Part shown: positions 37,520 through 50,000 of the stretch, piece after piece
How positions within the stretch are numbered: the stretch's first letter is position 1
Layout: each line of letters begins with the position of its first letter
Source of the DNA: Trema orientale
Taxonomy: Eukaryota > Streptophyta > Magnoliopsida > Rosales > Cannabaceae
Direction of reading: 5' to 3'
NCBI GenBank assembly: GCA_002914845.1
Contig: JXTC01000002.1
Span: 2,839,626-2,903,625 of the forward strand
DNA: 64,000 nt
Position numbers and translations under genes: made by a program
The notes under the pieces: model-generated
What the model was told of the DNA's origin: nothing
The model's database searches: none
The model's input: the letters and a program-made list of their open reading frames with translations, nothing else

Positions 37520-37774
37520 GTGAAATCCAACCATGAGCATGAGAATAAGTAACACCTGAATGGCAACGTGGAGCAATCAAAAAACACTAAGTCTATGTCT
37601 TAACCAAGTCTTCGTCTATAAATAGCAAGTAGTATTATTTTCAATTCAAACTATCATTATTCCTTTGCTGAAACTCTATCAATTTGATTTTTAACCTATA
37701 TGCATCGAAGAATCTTTTAGGTCTTTATCCCGCCTTGGTTAGTGTCTAACTTTTAGTGGGGTAACTTGGAAACA

Positions 37775-38265
37775 ATGGGGTAATTTGCAGCAAAAATATC
37801 TAACTTTTAGTATCTTTAGCATTTAGGTCCCTAACCTTTAAATTTTAGCATTTAAATCCCAAACCTCACAAAAATATTGCACCGTTAGTCATTTTTTCAC
37901 TTCCATCCATTTATTCTGTCAAAAAAAAAAAAGAAAAAATACAGTTTAAAAAAAGAAAACCCAAGTCTATATTTAGAGAAAAAATCATTTATACCCAATA
38001 TCAAAAAATAGAAAGAATCTGAAATAAATAAATAAGCAACTAAATTTGATTCGGATCTTTTTTAGAGAAAATATAGACTGTTTTCTTTCTTTAAACTGCC
38101 TTTTTTCTTTTTTTTTTTTGACGGAATAAATAGATGGAAGTGAAAAAAGGACCAACTGTACAATACTTTTATGAGATTTGGGATTTAAATGCCAAAATTT
38201 AAAGGTTAGGGACCTAAAAATGCCAAAGATACTAAAAGTTGGGGATTTTTACTGCAAATTATCCG
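37775..38265. repeat. Near-perfect ~490-bp hairpin (fold-back element)
   Basis: The left arm (GTAATTTGCAGCAAAAATAT ... TTTAGCATTTAGGTCCCTAACC ... CACTTCCATCCATTTATTCTGTC) recurs inverted at the right (GACGGAATAAATAGATGGAA ... GGTTAGGGACCTAAAAATGCC ... CTGCAAATTATCC). The arms are about 200 bp with few differences and a short loop. No coding sequence. Transcribed RNA would fold into a long double strand. Confidence 0.85.
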
Positions 38266-38409
38266 AAATAATCTAACAATATATAATTATATCAGTGACC
38301 ATTATCTAACGCTTCTGTTTTGTTTTGTTTTTTCTTATTGCTTGCGGGATAGCGGATCAAACTGACTTTTGATCACGAGTTTGGCATGCAAACTTATCAA
38401 ATAATTTTT

Positions 38410-38895
38410 AAGGGTTTATGATTACATATAGTCCCTGAATTTTGGATTTTATAATAATATGGTCCTCAAAGTTCTAATTTTGACAATTAAGTTCTTGAAC
38501 TTTCTAATTCTGTGTAATCAAGTCTCAATTGTAATTTGTTGTTAATTTTTTTCACAAAAAATACATTTAAGGAGCATATGGTAATATTCGAAAGGGTATG
38601 TCAGGGGTCATTTGAGATTTTGAGCATAAAGAAGAATAACCATAGAAAACATTTTCCCAAATTTACATCTCCAAGAACCCTAAAAATGGTGAGCAATACC
38701 TCTTTTTTCTCTCAAAATCAGTTGTTCAGTTTATATTTCCTCTTACATACCCCTTCCTATGCTACCACATATATTTTTTTGGTATTTGAACCTAATTTCA
38801 ATGAATCGGACGGATTGAAAGTTTAATTGCCAAAATTTAAACATCAGGGACCAAAATGTCACAATATCCATAGTTCAAGCATTTGTGCCAGTAAC
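38410..38895. mobile_element. Fold-back MITE family B, copy 2
   Basis: Left arm ATAGTCCCTGAATTTTGG ... GACAATTAAGTTCTTGAACT and right arm AGTTTAATTGCCAAAATTTA ... CAGGGACCAAAATGTCAC pair imperfectly. Related to 29590-30335. Confidence 0.55.
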
Positions 38896-39667
38896 CTTAA
38901 CTTTGAACTTTTCGCTTCACCTTTAACGAACTATAAAAAAAATAAATAATTATAAGAACACTTAGATTATAGTACTATGCAATGTTCGATCAATTTAACT
39001 TATTCATTAATTATTTGTTTCAACTCTTCGAATAGTTTATTTAACTATTTTTTTTTTTTTAAGTACTCACTGTTTTCCTCTTCCAATTGTTTATATAAGT
39101 GAGACCGCTTCTTACGAAACATTATATATTAAGCCTTCCTACGTATGTAGTGTCATGGTGTTGTTTTTACGTCTTTTTTTTTTTTTTTTTGAAAAAAATA
39201 ATAAGTTAATTCACATTTTTCTACGTAGAGGTTAGAAACATTTTGCTTGATAAGTCATTTCAAATTTATTTATTTCGATTTAAAAAAGAAAAGAAAAAAA
39301 AGGTGAAACACAAATTTGCTAAGTAAACTCATTTATATTAGTATTTTAAGGGGAAAGAGAAAATAAAAGAAAGAAAAACTAATGTGTATTAGCAAGCATG
39401 ATATGACCTAATTAACACTTATGTTTTAGGTTTTAATCATTCGTTATGAGATTATGGAAGCAAAATGATGTTAGATTATTGAATCGTGGTAACTGCTAAA
39501 ATTGATTAGGCAACTTGGTGGTTGACATAGTCATGTCAACTACTCAATCATGAAAGGTTCTCCCATTATTAGTGTCAATGTACTTTCTTTTTCCTTTTCT
39601 CTAAAATAAATATGACATTACGTACCGTTTTCCAAGTAAGTTATATATATATATATATATATATATA
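38896..39667. other. Gene-free spacer
   Basis: AT-rich, ending in a (TA)n run at about 39640-39667. No gene supported. Confidence 0.5.
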
Positions 39668-39858
39668 GGGGACGACTTCGGTAGGGGCGCGTCTACAGTA
39701 GGGGCATCCCTGCGTAGGGCCCTGTCTATTCACCGTTTGATGGAAATCTGTGTATAAATAGATTCCTTACAGATTCCCGTTATTTCCCACAGATTCCCAT
39801 CAAACGGTATATAAAGGGTGGCCCTACGTAGGAGCGCCCCCTACTGTAGCTCTTCCCC
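39668..39858. mobile_element. GC-richer 191-bp MITE set in (TA)n
   Basis: It begins GGGGACGACTTCGGTAGGGG and, on the other strand, GGGGAAGAGCTACAGTAGGG; inner repeats TACGTAGGGCC and ACCGTTTGATGG also pair. (TA)n on both sides hides or forms the target duplication (ATATATA). Its base composition stands out sharply from the surroundings. Confidence 0.75.
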
Positions 39859-40748
39859 ATATATATATTCACTTATTATAAGAATTTTTTTTTGATGTTG
39901 GAATATTATCTAATAGTTATCATAATTTAAGTAGTTAAAAAATAATAATAATAATAAATATATATTATTTAATATTTTTATCTCTTTATATTTTATCATG
40001 AAAAAATGTGTGCGATAAATTTTAATTAGATAAAATATAAGTATATATAAAAAAAAACTACTCAATTGTGCCCATATTTAATGTTTGTTAATATTCACCT
40101 TTTATTCCCCTTTTATTACCTTGCAAGTAAATGCCTCTATTTTTATATAAAAAAAAAGTAAATGCCTCTATTTAATCTACTGTTGTTTTTGCAAAAAAAA
40201 TTCTTTCCAATGTTTATGCTAAATAATACTACACCATTAATGTTTTTTGAAAAATAGAAACATGCATTTGTAATTTACAATTCTAACCTTAGTCATATGC
40301 AAGGGACAGTTTAGTTCTTAAATTAAGGATTTATAAAATAGCTCCTACTAAATCAAACTCGTACTTAATCAACTGTTACATTACTGACCTAAAAAAATGA
40401 TCAAATTATTTAGGACTAGAAAGCACAAGTAATTTTTATTTAAGAGACCCAAGTATCAAACAGGTGAAAATTCAGTAAATTTGTTTGTTTCTAATCTTTT
40501 TGGTTTGTTCGTATTTTTGCAGTTATCTTTTTGGTTTGTTTTGAGTTCATCAAAATTAGAATTACTATCTTAGATAATAATTCCCGTCTCGATGGAGGAC
40601 GATTGGAGAGATATGTAGGAGAATTGATACTAAGTATAAATGGAGAATAATAGTAGTAATTACAGTAATTAACATTTAAGAAGTTGTAGAGTTTTGGTCG
40701 TTGTATTATTATTTCAATTTAATACTAAATTGAACACAAAAAATTTAA
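39859..40748. other. Gene-free spacer
   Basis: Nothing recognised. Confidence 0.5.
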
Positions 40749-40913
40749 GAGTAATGCTATGAGTATTTTAAGGTACTCGATACTATATGAGATATCTGTT
40801 TTTTTACTAGAAAATAGAATAACACTTAAATAGAACTCTATATAAAACCCAATTTATTTATTTTTTCTTCTAATGAAAAACTAATACACATCAAATAGTG
40901 CTTGACATTACTC
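40749..40913. mobile_element. 165-bp MITE with 9-bp target duplication
   Basis: Ends GAGTAATG ... CATTACTC, flanked by the direct repeat AAAATTTAA at 40740-40748 and 40914-40922. A 9-bp duplication is typical of Mutator-like elements. No coding sequence. Confidence 0.78.
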
Positions 40914-43850
40914 AAAATTTAAGAACTGAAATGAGAATTAAGGTTTTTGTGCACAAGAAAATAGAGGTTTTCAATTTATTTGCTCTTAAGGTATATATGC
41001 GTGTACATTTTAGTATCCTATCAAGTGTAATATCCTATCAAGTGTAACAATTAATTTAATTCGGTGAAAAGTGAAAACCACATGCCTATAGGCTATACGC
41101 CTATACCTAATATATTATTATTACATAAGTATCAGGCTATCAAACTAACAAATCCTGAGTTAGTAACTAGCAACTACGAAATCATGATTTCTTATTCACT
41201 CTAAAATAATCATGCACAATTAGTTATGTTCATTGTACTTTTGGAATTAAAAATTAAATGCGTCGTAGGATAAGGTCAGCCACATTTTCCAGGCTATACT
41301 GCTTTAGCTCACCAACCAGAAACGACTAATCTTCTAATAGTGAACTACCAATATTAATACAAATAATCTGAAAGTAAACTTTGCCCAGTATAAAATAAGA
41401 ATATACTAGTAGTTGTATCGGTACAATGTTCTGAAGATTTTATGTACTGTTGTACAAGTTTTGTTTCGGTACCAAAATTTTAAAATTATTAAGAGTAATA
41501 GTGCCAAAATTTCTTGTAGGTTCGTCATACGTTCCTTTCCTTCCCCGAAGGCTTTTAATTAAAATATGGATTACGAAAAACTAAAATAAGAGTTTACCTT
41601 GATTATTTGATAACAAACGATAAATCAATCACAGAGTTTTAAATGAGTATTCTGTGATTTAAGATACCAAGGCTAGTGGGATACCTTTTTAACAAGTTTA
41701 GAGACCACGAGTCTAGATTATCATTGTTTTAATCAAATGTTTTTTTTTATTAAGTTAAACAATTGCAACATTAGAACAAATCTAATGCGCAAATCAAATT
41801 ACAAATAACTCATAACAATAAGCAGATAATTTAACAAACCATTCTATTCTACTAAATACAAAACAGAAACACATTATAATCCCACATATGATACAACTAG
41901 AGTTTCATAAAAAATTACTATTCGATCTTTTAATTTGCCTTATGCCACTTGAGTTGACTCCTATAAATTATATTAATATAGATCTTTTGCAAAAGAGCAA
42001 TCTTGATTTTGAAATTTAAGGAATAATTTTCTTTTATTAAGCCTATGAGTCCAACCGAAAAACATTAGTTTATATATATATATATATAATGCTCAACAAT
42101 TTTTTTAATTTTCAGTTTTATGTTGGTAATTTTTCTTTATTTGCATTCCAAAAGTTAAAAATATTGCTATGTTTTTTCTAAAGACCAAAATGCATTTCAA
42201 GCAATGGTGTGGAAAAAACCATAGTCCAACCTCTTATCTGAAATATCAGAATAATTAATCACAATTAGTCATTTTGCACTCAATATAAATTTACCTCCTC
42301 ATTTTTTGATTTTGTATTTAAGTGCTATTAAACACTGATAGAAGACCGTTAGTAGACAAGGATCAAGTAATAATTTTACCTTCTAAAGAATTTCATGGAT
42401 ATGAAGTGACGTACATTATGAGACATGATTTTTAAGAATATTTCACTAATGAATGAATGCAAAACTACTATATTAGATCTCTTTTATGTTTTTTGTTGTT
42501 ACATATATATATATTTAAACATGTAAAAAATGTTTTTAATGTCTTTTTTATTTATTTTATTTATTTATTTTTTTGCTTGAAATTTGTTTTATTTACTTGA
42601 TCATACAAAAAACTAGTTGTTAGGAAATCTCCGATAAAACAAAGTAAGAGCATTTAGTTAGCTCTTTAATAGGAGAAAGATTATTTGACCCTTACCTATT
42701 GACGGTCTTCTAACGTGTTAATATTTAAGATATAAAGAAAAATTTTGATATTTAAGAGACACTTGGGTACAAAATCAAAAGTGTAATGATAATTGATACT
42801 GATGGACAAATATTGGAAGACAAAATGACTAATTGATGGACAAATGTTGGAGGATAAAATGACTAATTATTCGAGATATTATTTATTTTGTGGGAATTTA
42901 TCATAAAAGTTCATATATTTCTTTTCAATCTTTTAGGGAACCCCGTGTGTTTTTATGATATATTGTAAAATTCCCCGTCGGATAGGTTTTGTAGGATAAA
43001 AACTATTCGACAATTTTAAAAATACATCAAATATCTCCATATGAAATGGTGAAATATAAGCGGGATTTTAAGACAATTAGTGTAAAATACATAAAATTTT
43101 TAGTACAATCTTAAATTTCAAGGGCTTTTTTGCCAAAGAATCCAATCTAAAGGGCTTTTCTGATACGTTCAAAAACCGAAGGGGTTCCATGAAAAAGAGA
43201 AAATCCAGAGGAATATTATGATAATTTTCTTCGTTCATTTTTACAAAATAAGTTATGTTCTAATGAAAAAAAAAAATTATTTAAAAAATTAATATGATTA
43301 CCAACTAGAACTAATATATTGAACAAATTCATTATTTATCACACAGATGTAAGGTTTCCTTTGGACTCATTTGGTCGAGTATGTGCTCAATTCTGAGATT
43401 AGTCTACTAAGATCAAGTTATTTGATATTTTGATTCTCCAATGTTCTATCACCCAAGAATATGGTTAGTTTGACAATCAATGTCACACTAAAAGTAAGGT
43501 CTCATTCAATGTGGCCATTAATTTGGGTATTTTCAATAAAAATATGCGTAATTCCTATCAAGCCGAGTGGGAACGAAATGGATTGTTTGCGCACTGTACG
43601 ATTTAAAAATGGTAATTCTAACCTTATCACATCCGAGAAATCTACAATTCAAATTGAGGCATAATGGGAGCAAAAATCTCCATTGATACCCAAAATCAAG
43701 CAAGTATCTCAATGTAATTGAGTTACACAAGGTAATATATTACGATCAGGTTTTTCTATTTACCTCTTACCCTATTTTTGCCCAACCAAATATATTGTCT
43801 TCACTCCATGTTGAAATCATTCATTCAATGCTGGCAAAGTAGCAAGTGAT
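40914..43850. other. Gene-free spacer
   Basis: AT-rich; no gene supported. The overlapping frames at 43461-43664 (+) and 43533-43730 (-) are not recognisable proteins. Confidence 0.5.
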
Positions 43851-43869
43851 CATATTTAATAGCATTTAT

Positions 43870-44024
43870 TTTTTTTTAAAAAGTGGGGCTTAACTAATGA
43901 CCACCATTTACTACAAATTAAAGGAAAATGACACACACACACTACTAAGGTTTGAACCACTGACCTCCCCAAACACACACACACAACCCTCAAACCTTGG
44001 ACCAACTGAACTAGCCCTAGTTGG
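43870..44024 (-). mobile_element. tRNA-derived SINE, copy 2
   Basis: 155 bp flanked by a perfect 19-bp target duplication, CATATTTAATAGCATTTAT, at 43851-43869 and 44025-44043. On the minus strand it carries an A box TAGTTCAGTTGG (44013-44002) and a B box GGTTCAAACCT (about 43958-43948), a (GT)n linker, and an A-rich tail. The intact duplication suggests a younger insertion than the copy at 32253. Confidence 0.9.
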
Positions 44025-44096
44025 CATATTTAATAGCATTTATAATCATGTGTTAAGCAAAAAAAAAAAAAAAAGTTGAAAGGATAAAAAACATTA

Positions 44097-44823
44097 GTGC
44101 TGTTTGGTAACACTTTTTATTTTTTATTTTTTTAAACACAAAAATAAAAGTACTTTTTTTATTTTATTTTTTGCATTTCAAAAATAAAAATGTGTTTGGT
44201 AATATACTTTTTGTTTTCTAAAATAAAAAAATAAATACACATTTAGTAACTAGCACTTTTTACTTTTGAAAGTGAAAATCAAGAGGGAGAGTAGTAAAGG
44301 AAAAAGGAAAGAAAAAATAGGAGGGAGAAAAAGTGGTATTTATCTAAATAAATTTCATAAGTGATATCTTTCAAAATAAAACTTTTAAAATTGATATTTT
44401 TCCAAATATTTTGGAAAATTTTTGAAAAAAAATACCAACTTTATAATTATATTTTTAAAAATACCACTTTTAAACTTTTTATTTTGAAAAATATAACTTT
44501 TAAAAATATTTAGAAAAATACTATTTTTACATGAGACTAGAGAGATAATGACAAGAGGAATAGTGATGAGAGAGAAAATATTAAGAGAAATGGTGACGTA
44601 AATCTAGATATGTTTAAATTTTGATACTAGTATTTCTACAAAATTGTTTAAAAAAATTTTGAATAGTAAGAAATTTTTATTTTCAAAATTTTAAAAATTT
44701 TGTTGTCAAGTTAAAAAAACGAAAAACAAAAGTAGTTTTACCAAACATACTTTCGAAAAGTATTTCCACTTTTTTGATTAAAAAAATAAAAAACTGTTTA
44801 AATAAGTGGTTACCAAACAAGTC
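44097..44823. mobile_element. MITE with TGTTTGGTAAC ends
   Basis: About 727 bp. Left end GTGCTGTTTGGTAACAC, right end on the other strand GGACTTGTTTGGTAACCAC. The interior is AT-rich with AAAAATACCACTTTT motifs like those in the element at 36929-37519. Confidence 0.65.
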
Positions 44824-47060
44824 CATTGTTAATCATATTCGCACACAAATACTACTGTGAAATATACAACGTTCAGTTTCTACTCTGAGTTATACATAGA
44901 GTTACAAAAAAATATATTTGTATTTGTATTTCTATCATTATGGGTTTTTATAACCTATTTCCTTAATGTGTATATATGGAAAAAAAAAAATAGCATAGTG
45001 AGGCAAGACGTTAATTTAGTTATGTTTCATGATTTTCCATTATCTCTTGGAGAAAAAAAAAAAAAGGGTAAGCTTCTAAGGTCAGTTTATACCGTCCATA
45101 CTTGTCACGTGTTGGTTACGGTGCTGGAAAACAATGAACCTGGATTACATTTATTTGTTTATTTATTTATCCATAAGATATATTTTTATAAATGAGGGAG
45201 GCTTCAAGAAATAAATATTAAAAAAAGAAAAAGAAAAAAGAAATAAATATACATTAATATTATTTTTTAAAAAAAAGTCTCAAGTAAAAAGATTCAACTG
45301 GGCTCAGCTGTTATCTTTCGGATGTGACACCTTTTCAGGTAGCCGACACGCCATTACCTTGTTCCTATTACCCCATTGCCCAGCACATGCAACCATTTGC
45401 GTACTCAAACACACACAATTATTTTAAAACAAAAATATTTAAAAAAAAGACCAATTAAAGAATTGCTATTAAAAAATAAATTTCCTATTCTGAAAGAATT
45501 TTAAAACCCAATAAATTATTCACAGAAAAAAAAACAAAATTGTTTTCGTTCTCTTCCAAGATTCCCATACAGTTTCTGTAACATGTAACAATTCCATATT
45601 GGCCTTTTTTCCGTAACAAATAAATAATAATTTTCGTGAGCCAAAAAAAAAAAACACAATTTCATAGCCCCTCTTTTTTCCCCTCTCACCAGTTGTATGC
45701 CTTCAATTTTCAGTTTTTCACCATATTTTTAATAATATTTCTCTCTGGCTTCTGGGAGTGTGAGAGAGACCCCAGTCAAGAAAGCCAAAGCGGGTCAGGT
45801 TTTTTTTTTTTTTTTTAAGTGTGAAATAATATACACAATATTTGTGTCAGTTTATATGTGAAACGCATGTGTAAATGTGTGTTTAGGAATCAGACACTGA
45901 CAGCTCTTTGAAACTCAATCATCAAATAAGCTGCTTTCCAATCAATCAATTATTTATTCCTCTCTCTCTCACTCTCTCATACACTTTAACCTTTTTTTTT
46001 CCTTGTTTTTTTTCTGTGTTTTTATTTTATTATATATTTTTTTCTTTGGCTGCAAATTTTCAGCACCATTTCGTTCCCATGTCCAGTGCAGAAAATAAGA
46101 CCTTATTTCTCACCTCTCAAAACTTCTACCACTTCTCCTTTTTTTCTCTCCCACATTTTCATCCTCCTGAAAAAGTTACCTTTTTGGCTTTTGCAGTTTT
46201 GCCCATCCGGATATTTATACATATAATTCTCTCTCTTTAAGTTTTATCTTAACCAATATTCAGAAATTGTATTCTTCTTGCCAAAAATGTGTAACCAAAT
46301 TAATACTATCCTACTAACTTACTAAGTTTCCAAATTTTTTTGTTTGTAACCATTTTGGGTTTTGCAGAGGCAATGGTTTTTATTAATAATAATAAAATAT
46401 AGTAATAAATATACTCATTGCTTTTGCCTAAAATGCCAAAGCCTCCAAGGTTTCCAGGGTCCTTATTTTTCTCTTCTGGGTTGGGGAGTTTTCCCCTGTT
46501 TCTTTCTTTTTCCAAGCTGTACACTGCCATTAATATACCAAAATACAATTCATCAAAAACCCTCCCTATTTAATTTCTTGCTTCAAAATTTTAACTTTTT
46601 TGGGATTAATTCTCATCTGGGTTTCCTCCAAATACACCCCCCCCCCCCCCCCCCCTTCTTTTCTCCCTATTAAAACAATAAAACTAGTAAATTATCTGCT
46701 ATTTTAACTAGTACCAAAAGCTCAACTACAAATCTGAATCTTGTACAAATGCATATCCTTATGTTTTGTTTTGTTTTGTACCATTAAACCCTTTTCCGGT
46801 GACAAATTTCTTCTGGGCATCAAGTCTTTTCCTATTTTTCTACCGAAATCCTCTACTTCAATCTAGAGAGAGAAAAAACCCCTTCATTCTTAACTTCTAG
46901 CTCGAGATTTTCATGTCCCCAAAAATGGAATCTTGAAGCTTCTTTTTTTCTTTTTTCGTGATTCTCGTGATTTTCTCCGTACATTTGAGAGTTTTCCCAT
47001 CTGGGTTTTATTCGAATTCAACAGTAGAAGCTGACTGATGCCTGTTGAAGCTCTCCAAAA
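44824..47060 (+). other. Upstream region and leader of the DUF936 gene
   Basis: No separate gene is supported. Features are a 19-C run at 46637-46655 and pyrimidine-rich stretches from about 45960. Two upstream frames precede the gene: 46925-46936 (ATG-GAA-TCT-TGA) and 47038-47109, a 24-codon frame that overlaps the main start in another frame. Confidence 0.5.
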
Positions 47061-50000
47061 ATGGCGAATCTCGTGCCGGGGGTCCTTCTCAAGCTTCTTC
47101 AGCACATGAATACGGATGTGAAAGTCGCGGGTGAGCACAGGTCTTCTCTCTTGCAAGTCGTTAGCATCGTCCCGGCCCTCGCCGGAGGCGAGCTCTTCCC
47201 CAACCAAGGTTTCTACCTCAAGGTCTCGGATTCTTCTCACGCCACCTACGTCTCTCTCCCCGATGAACATGATGATCTCATTCTCAGTGACAAAATCCAA
47301 TTGGGTCAGTTCATCCATGTCGAACGACTCGAATCGGCTTCGCCGGTTCCGATTCTCCGCGGCGTTAGGCCTGTTCCGGGCCGCCACGCCTGCGTGGGGA
47401 CCCCGGAAGACATTGTGGCGACTCACTCGCTTGGATTTCTCAATGGGGGTAACCATTCGTCTACTACTTCGGGTTCGAAAGTGACGGAGAAAGCGAAGTC
47501 GGATTCGAAATTGAGATCGAATAGTGGCGGCAAGGAGGAGCAGTCGGAGAAGAAGGCAGCCTCGCTGCTCGGCCGGTCGAAGCCGAGCCACCAGCAGCAA
47601 TCGAAATTGGCGCTCAGTGTGGATTTGAAGAAGGAATCGTTGTCGAGGATGAAGTCTTTGAATTCGCGGTCGATTCCGTCGTCTCCAACGAGCTGTTATT
47701 CGTTGCCGACTTCTTTTGAGAAGTTTGCTAATGGGATCAAACAGCACCAGGCGAAGGTCAAGGCAACGGCGAAGGTAGTGGATAAAGCGAGCTCGGTTCG
47801 GTCGGCAAGTCCGGTGCCGAAGAAGGTGGCGGCCGGAAATCCAATCCGGAATTTTGCTCAGGGATTTGAGATTGGGGCCAAGGCTCTGAGGAAGAGCTGG
47901 GAAGGAAATATGGAGATTAAGGGTAGAGAGAGTTCGAAATTGAGAGGTGCCAAGCATGATCCCAAGTCTGATCTTCGTGTTTCTGTAAGTTCTGCTATTC
48001 TTGATTCATAATCTAATGAAGTTGAAAGCATTTTTGTTGATTGTGCTTGAAACTTGTTGTTTAGTTAGACTGATTTTGTTCCTTTCTGGGTTTTATTTAG
48101 TGTAAATTATGTGCTCCAATGGTGGATATTGTATCCGGATGCTTGGAAATATTTGATGAACAAATAAATAATGTTATTATGTTCAGGGAATTGTATAAGC
48201 ATTTGTGTTTATTCTGCTTGACTTAATTGCTTTTTTATAGTTTCTTGCTTAGTAGAAGTCAAACTAGTATGTTTAACCATCAAAGATATACATGAATTTG
48301 CCAGACTCCTAGAAAGAGTACATCAAGTGAGAGGTTGCCGTCTAAGGAAGATAATAAGATTCAGATGTCTGCGAAGTCCTCTAAAGAGGACAACAGGGTT
48401 CAGATGTCTACGAAGAAAGTTACTGCAAACGGGGCTTTGGATGAACAAAACAGGTTTGATAAGCAAAGAACATCTGTTGGAAAAAGATCTTCAGGAGACT
48501 TGGCTAATAATGGAATCCCTGGAAACTTGGTCAAGGTGCCTGTGAATAATAAAAAATTGACAGAAGGAAGTGTTTCATGGGCTTCACTCCCATCATCACT
48601 TGCAAAGCTTGGAAAGGTGATATACCTTACAATCTCTTGAATCCTGATATTTTTATTGGCTTTTTTATGAGGTATTGCCATCTGTGACTTCCATTTGAAA
48701 AGAGAGTACTTCAAATTCCATTCTGTGTTTTTGCTGAAATATAATAGCAAAAATTATGAAAGAACCTAGTGCATTTTTTCAGATAAATAAATTGTTCTTT
48801 GAGCATGAATTGCATGTTAGTAATCCATATTCCGTGGTTTTAGCAGATTGAAAAAGTATTTAATTCGTCTTTTTTTTTTTTTTTTTTATTGGTGAGAAGT
48901 TCCTGTGGCCATCGTCTTTCTTACATAGATTTATTTATCCTAACCGTCCTGAGATGATTTATGTCAACTAGATTTACCAATAAAATATGCTATCCGTAGA
49001 CACAGCTGATGTTCCAAATTTCTTAAGCAAGGTTAAATAATTTCCTCTGCAAGGTTTGCTTATAATTTCTTTTACATGCAAGGGAGGATAAAATTTTCCA
49101 TTTACCATGTTTGGAATCTGTGGAGATGCCTGTTTTGATTGGTCTGGGGTGGTTTAAATGATGGCTTTAATTGTTTGGTTATGCGATCCTGTTTCTGATT
49201 CTATGACTTCAATTGGGTTATTACAGGAAGTTATGAAGCAAAGGGATGCTGCTCAGACAGCAGCAGTAGAGGCTATGCAAGAGGCTTCCGCTGCAGAGAG
49301 CCTACTTCGATGTCTGAGGTATAACATGGGCTATATTCCTGTTATTTTAAAGACTTGGGAATGTTGTCTATTTATTTATTGTTTTTCAGTGAACTTGGGA
49401 ATGATATGTTGACTTGAAATTTCTTTGTTTGATTCTCAACATAACCTGTAGCAACTTTGCACTAGACATTCTTTTTTTGACCTTCTCTGTGTAGGTATAA
49501 TTTGCTATTAAACTATAAATGTTGGTTTATGCATATCTAAGGTAGTTAACATGTCAACATTCTGACCTGGGTGTTGAGTTAGTTTTCTGAGACTGGAAAT
49601 GAAATGAAGCTTGGTTTTGGTCTTTCTACATAATAATAGAAATTGCAACACACATGCAGCCCTTGGTACCTGTCCAGTTGTATGGGCTATGAGTTCTGAT
49701 CCTCTACCTGTATGTCAAGTTCTAGTTTTATCTGATTTTGTAGGAATAAGGGGCCAAGCAGCCAAGTAAGGCTTATTATATGTCCAATGAGAATTTCCTC
49801 CTTGCTGTTCTCATTCTGGTTCTTAATTATTGTCCTTCTTGTTTAATGGATCCTGTATTGTTTTTTGTTAGTTTTAATTAGGATCTCCTTAGTTTTCTAG
49901 TCTATTACCCCCTACTCTTAGTCTCTTCCTGTTATCTGTAAGTCGACCTTAAAAATTGTATTATTATTAAAAAAAAAAAGCCTTGGGTTCTTTTATTTTA

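Noticed and set aside
38536-38826. 96-codon frame as a gene
   Set aside because: It lies within fold-back MITE family B, copy 2, and has no recognisable domain.
46637-46655. 19-C run as a functional i-motif or G-quadruplex site
   Set aside because: A single homopolymer gives no tract pattern and is prone to sequencing error; no evidence beyond composition.
46911-47957. 348-codon minus-strand frame, Arg-rich
   Set aside because: It is antisense to DUF936 exon 1, which has a clear conserved protein on the plus strand; the Arg/Leu-rich composition is the usual mirror of Ser/Lys-rich coding sequence.
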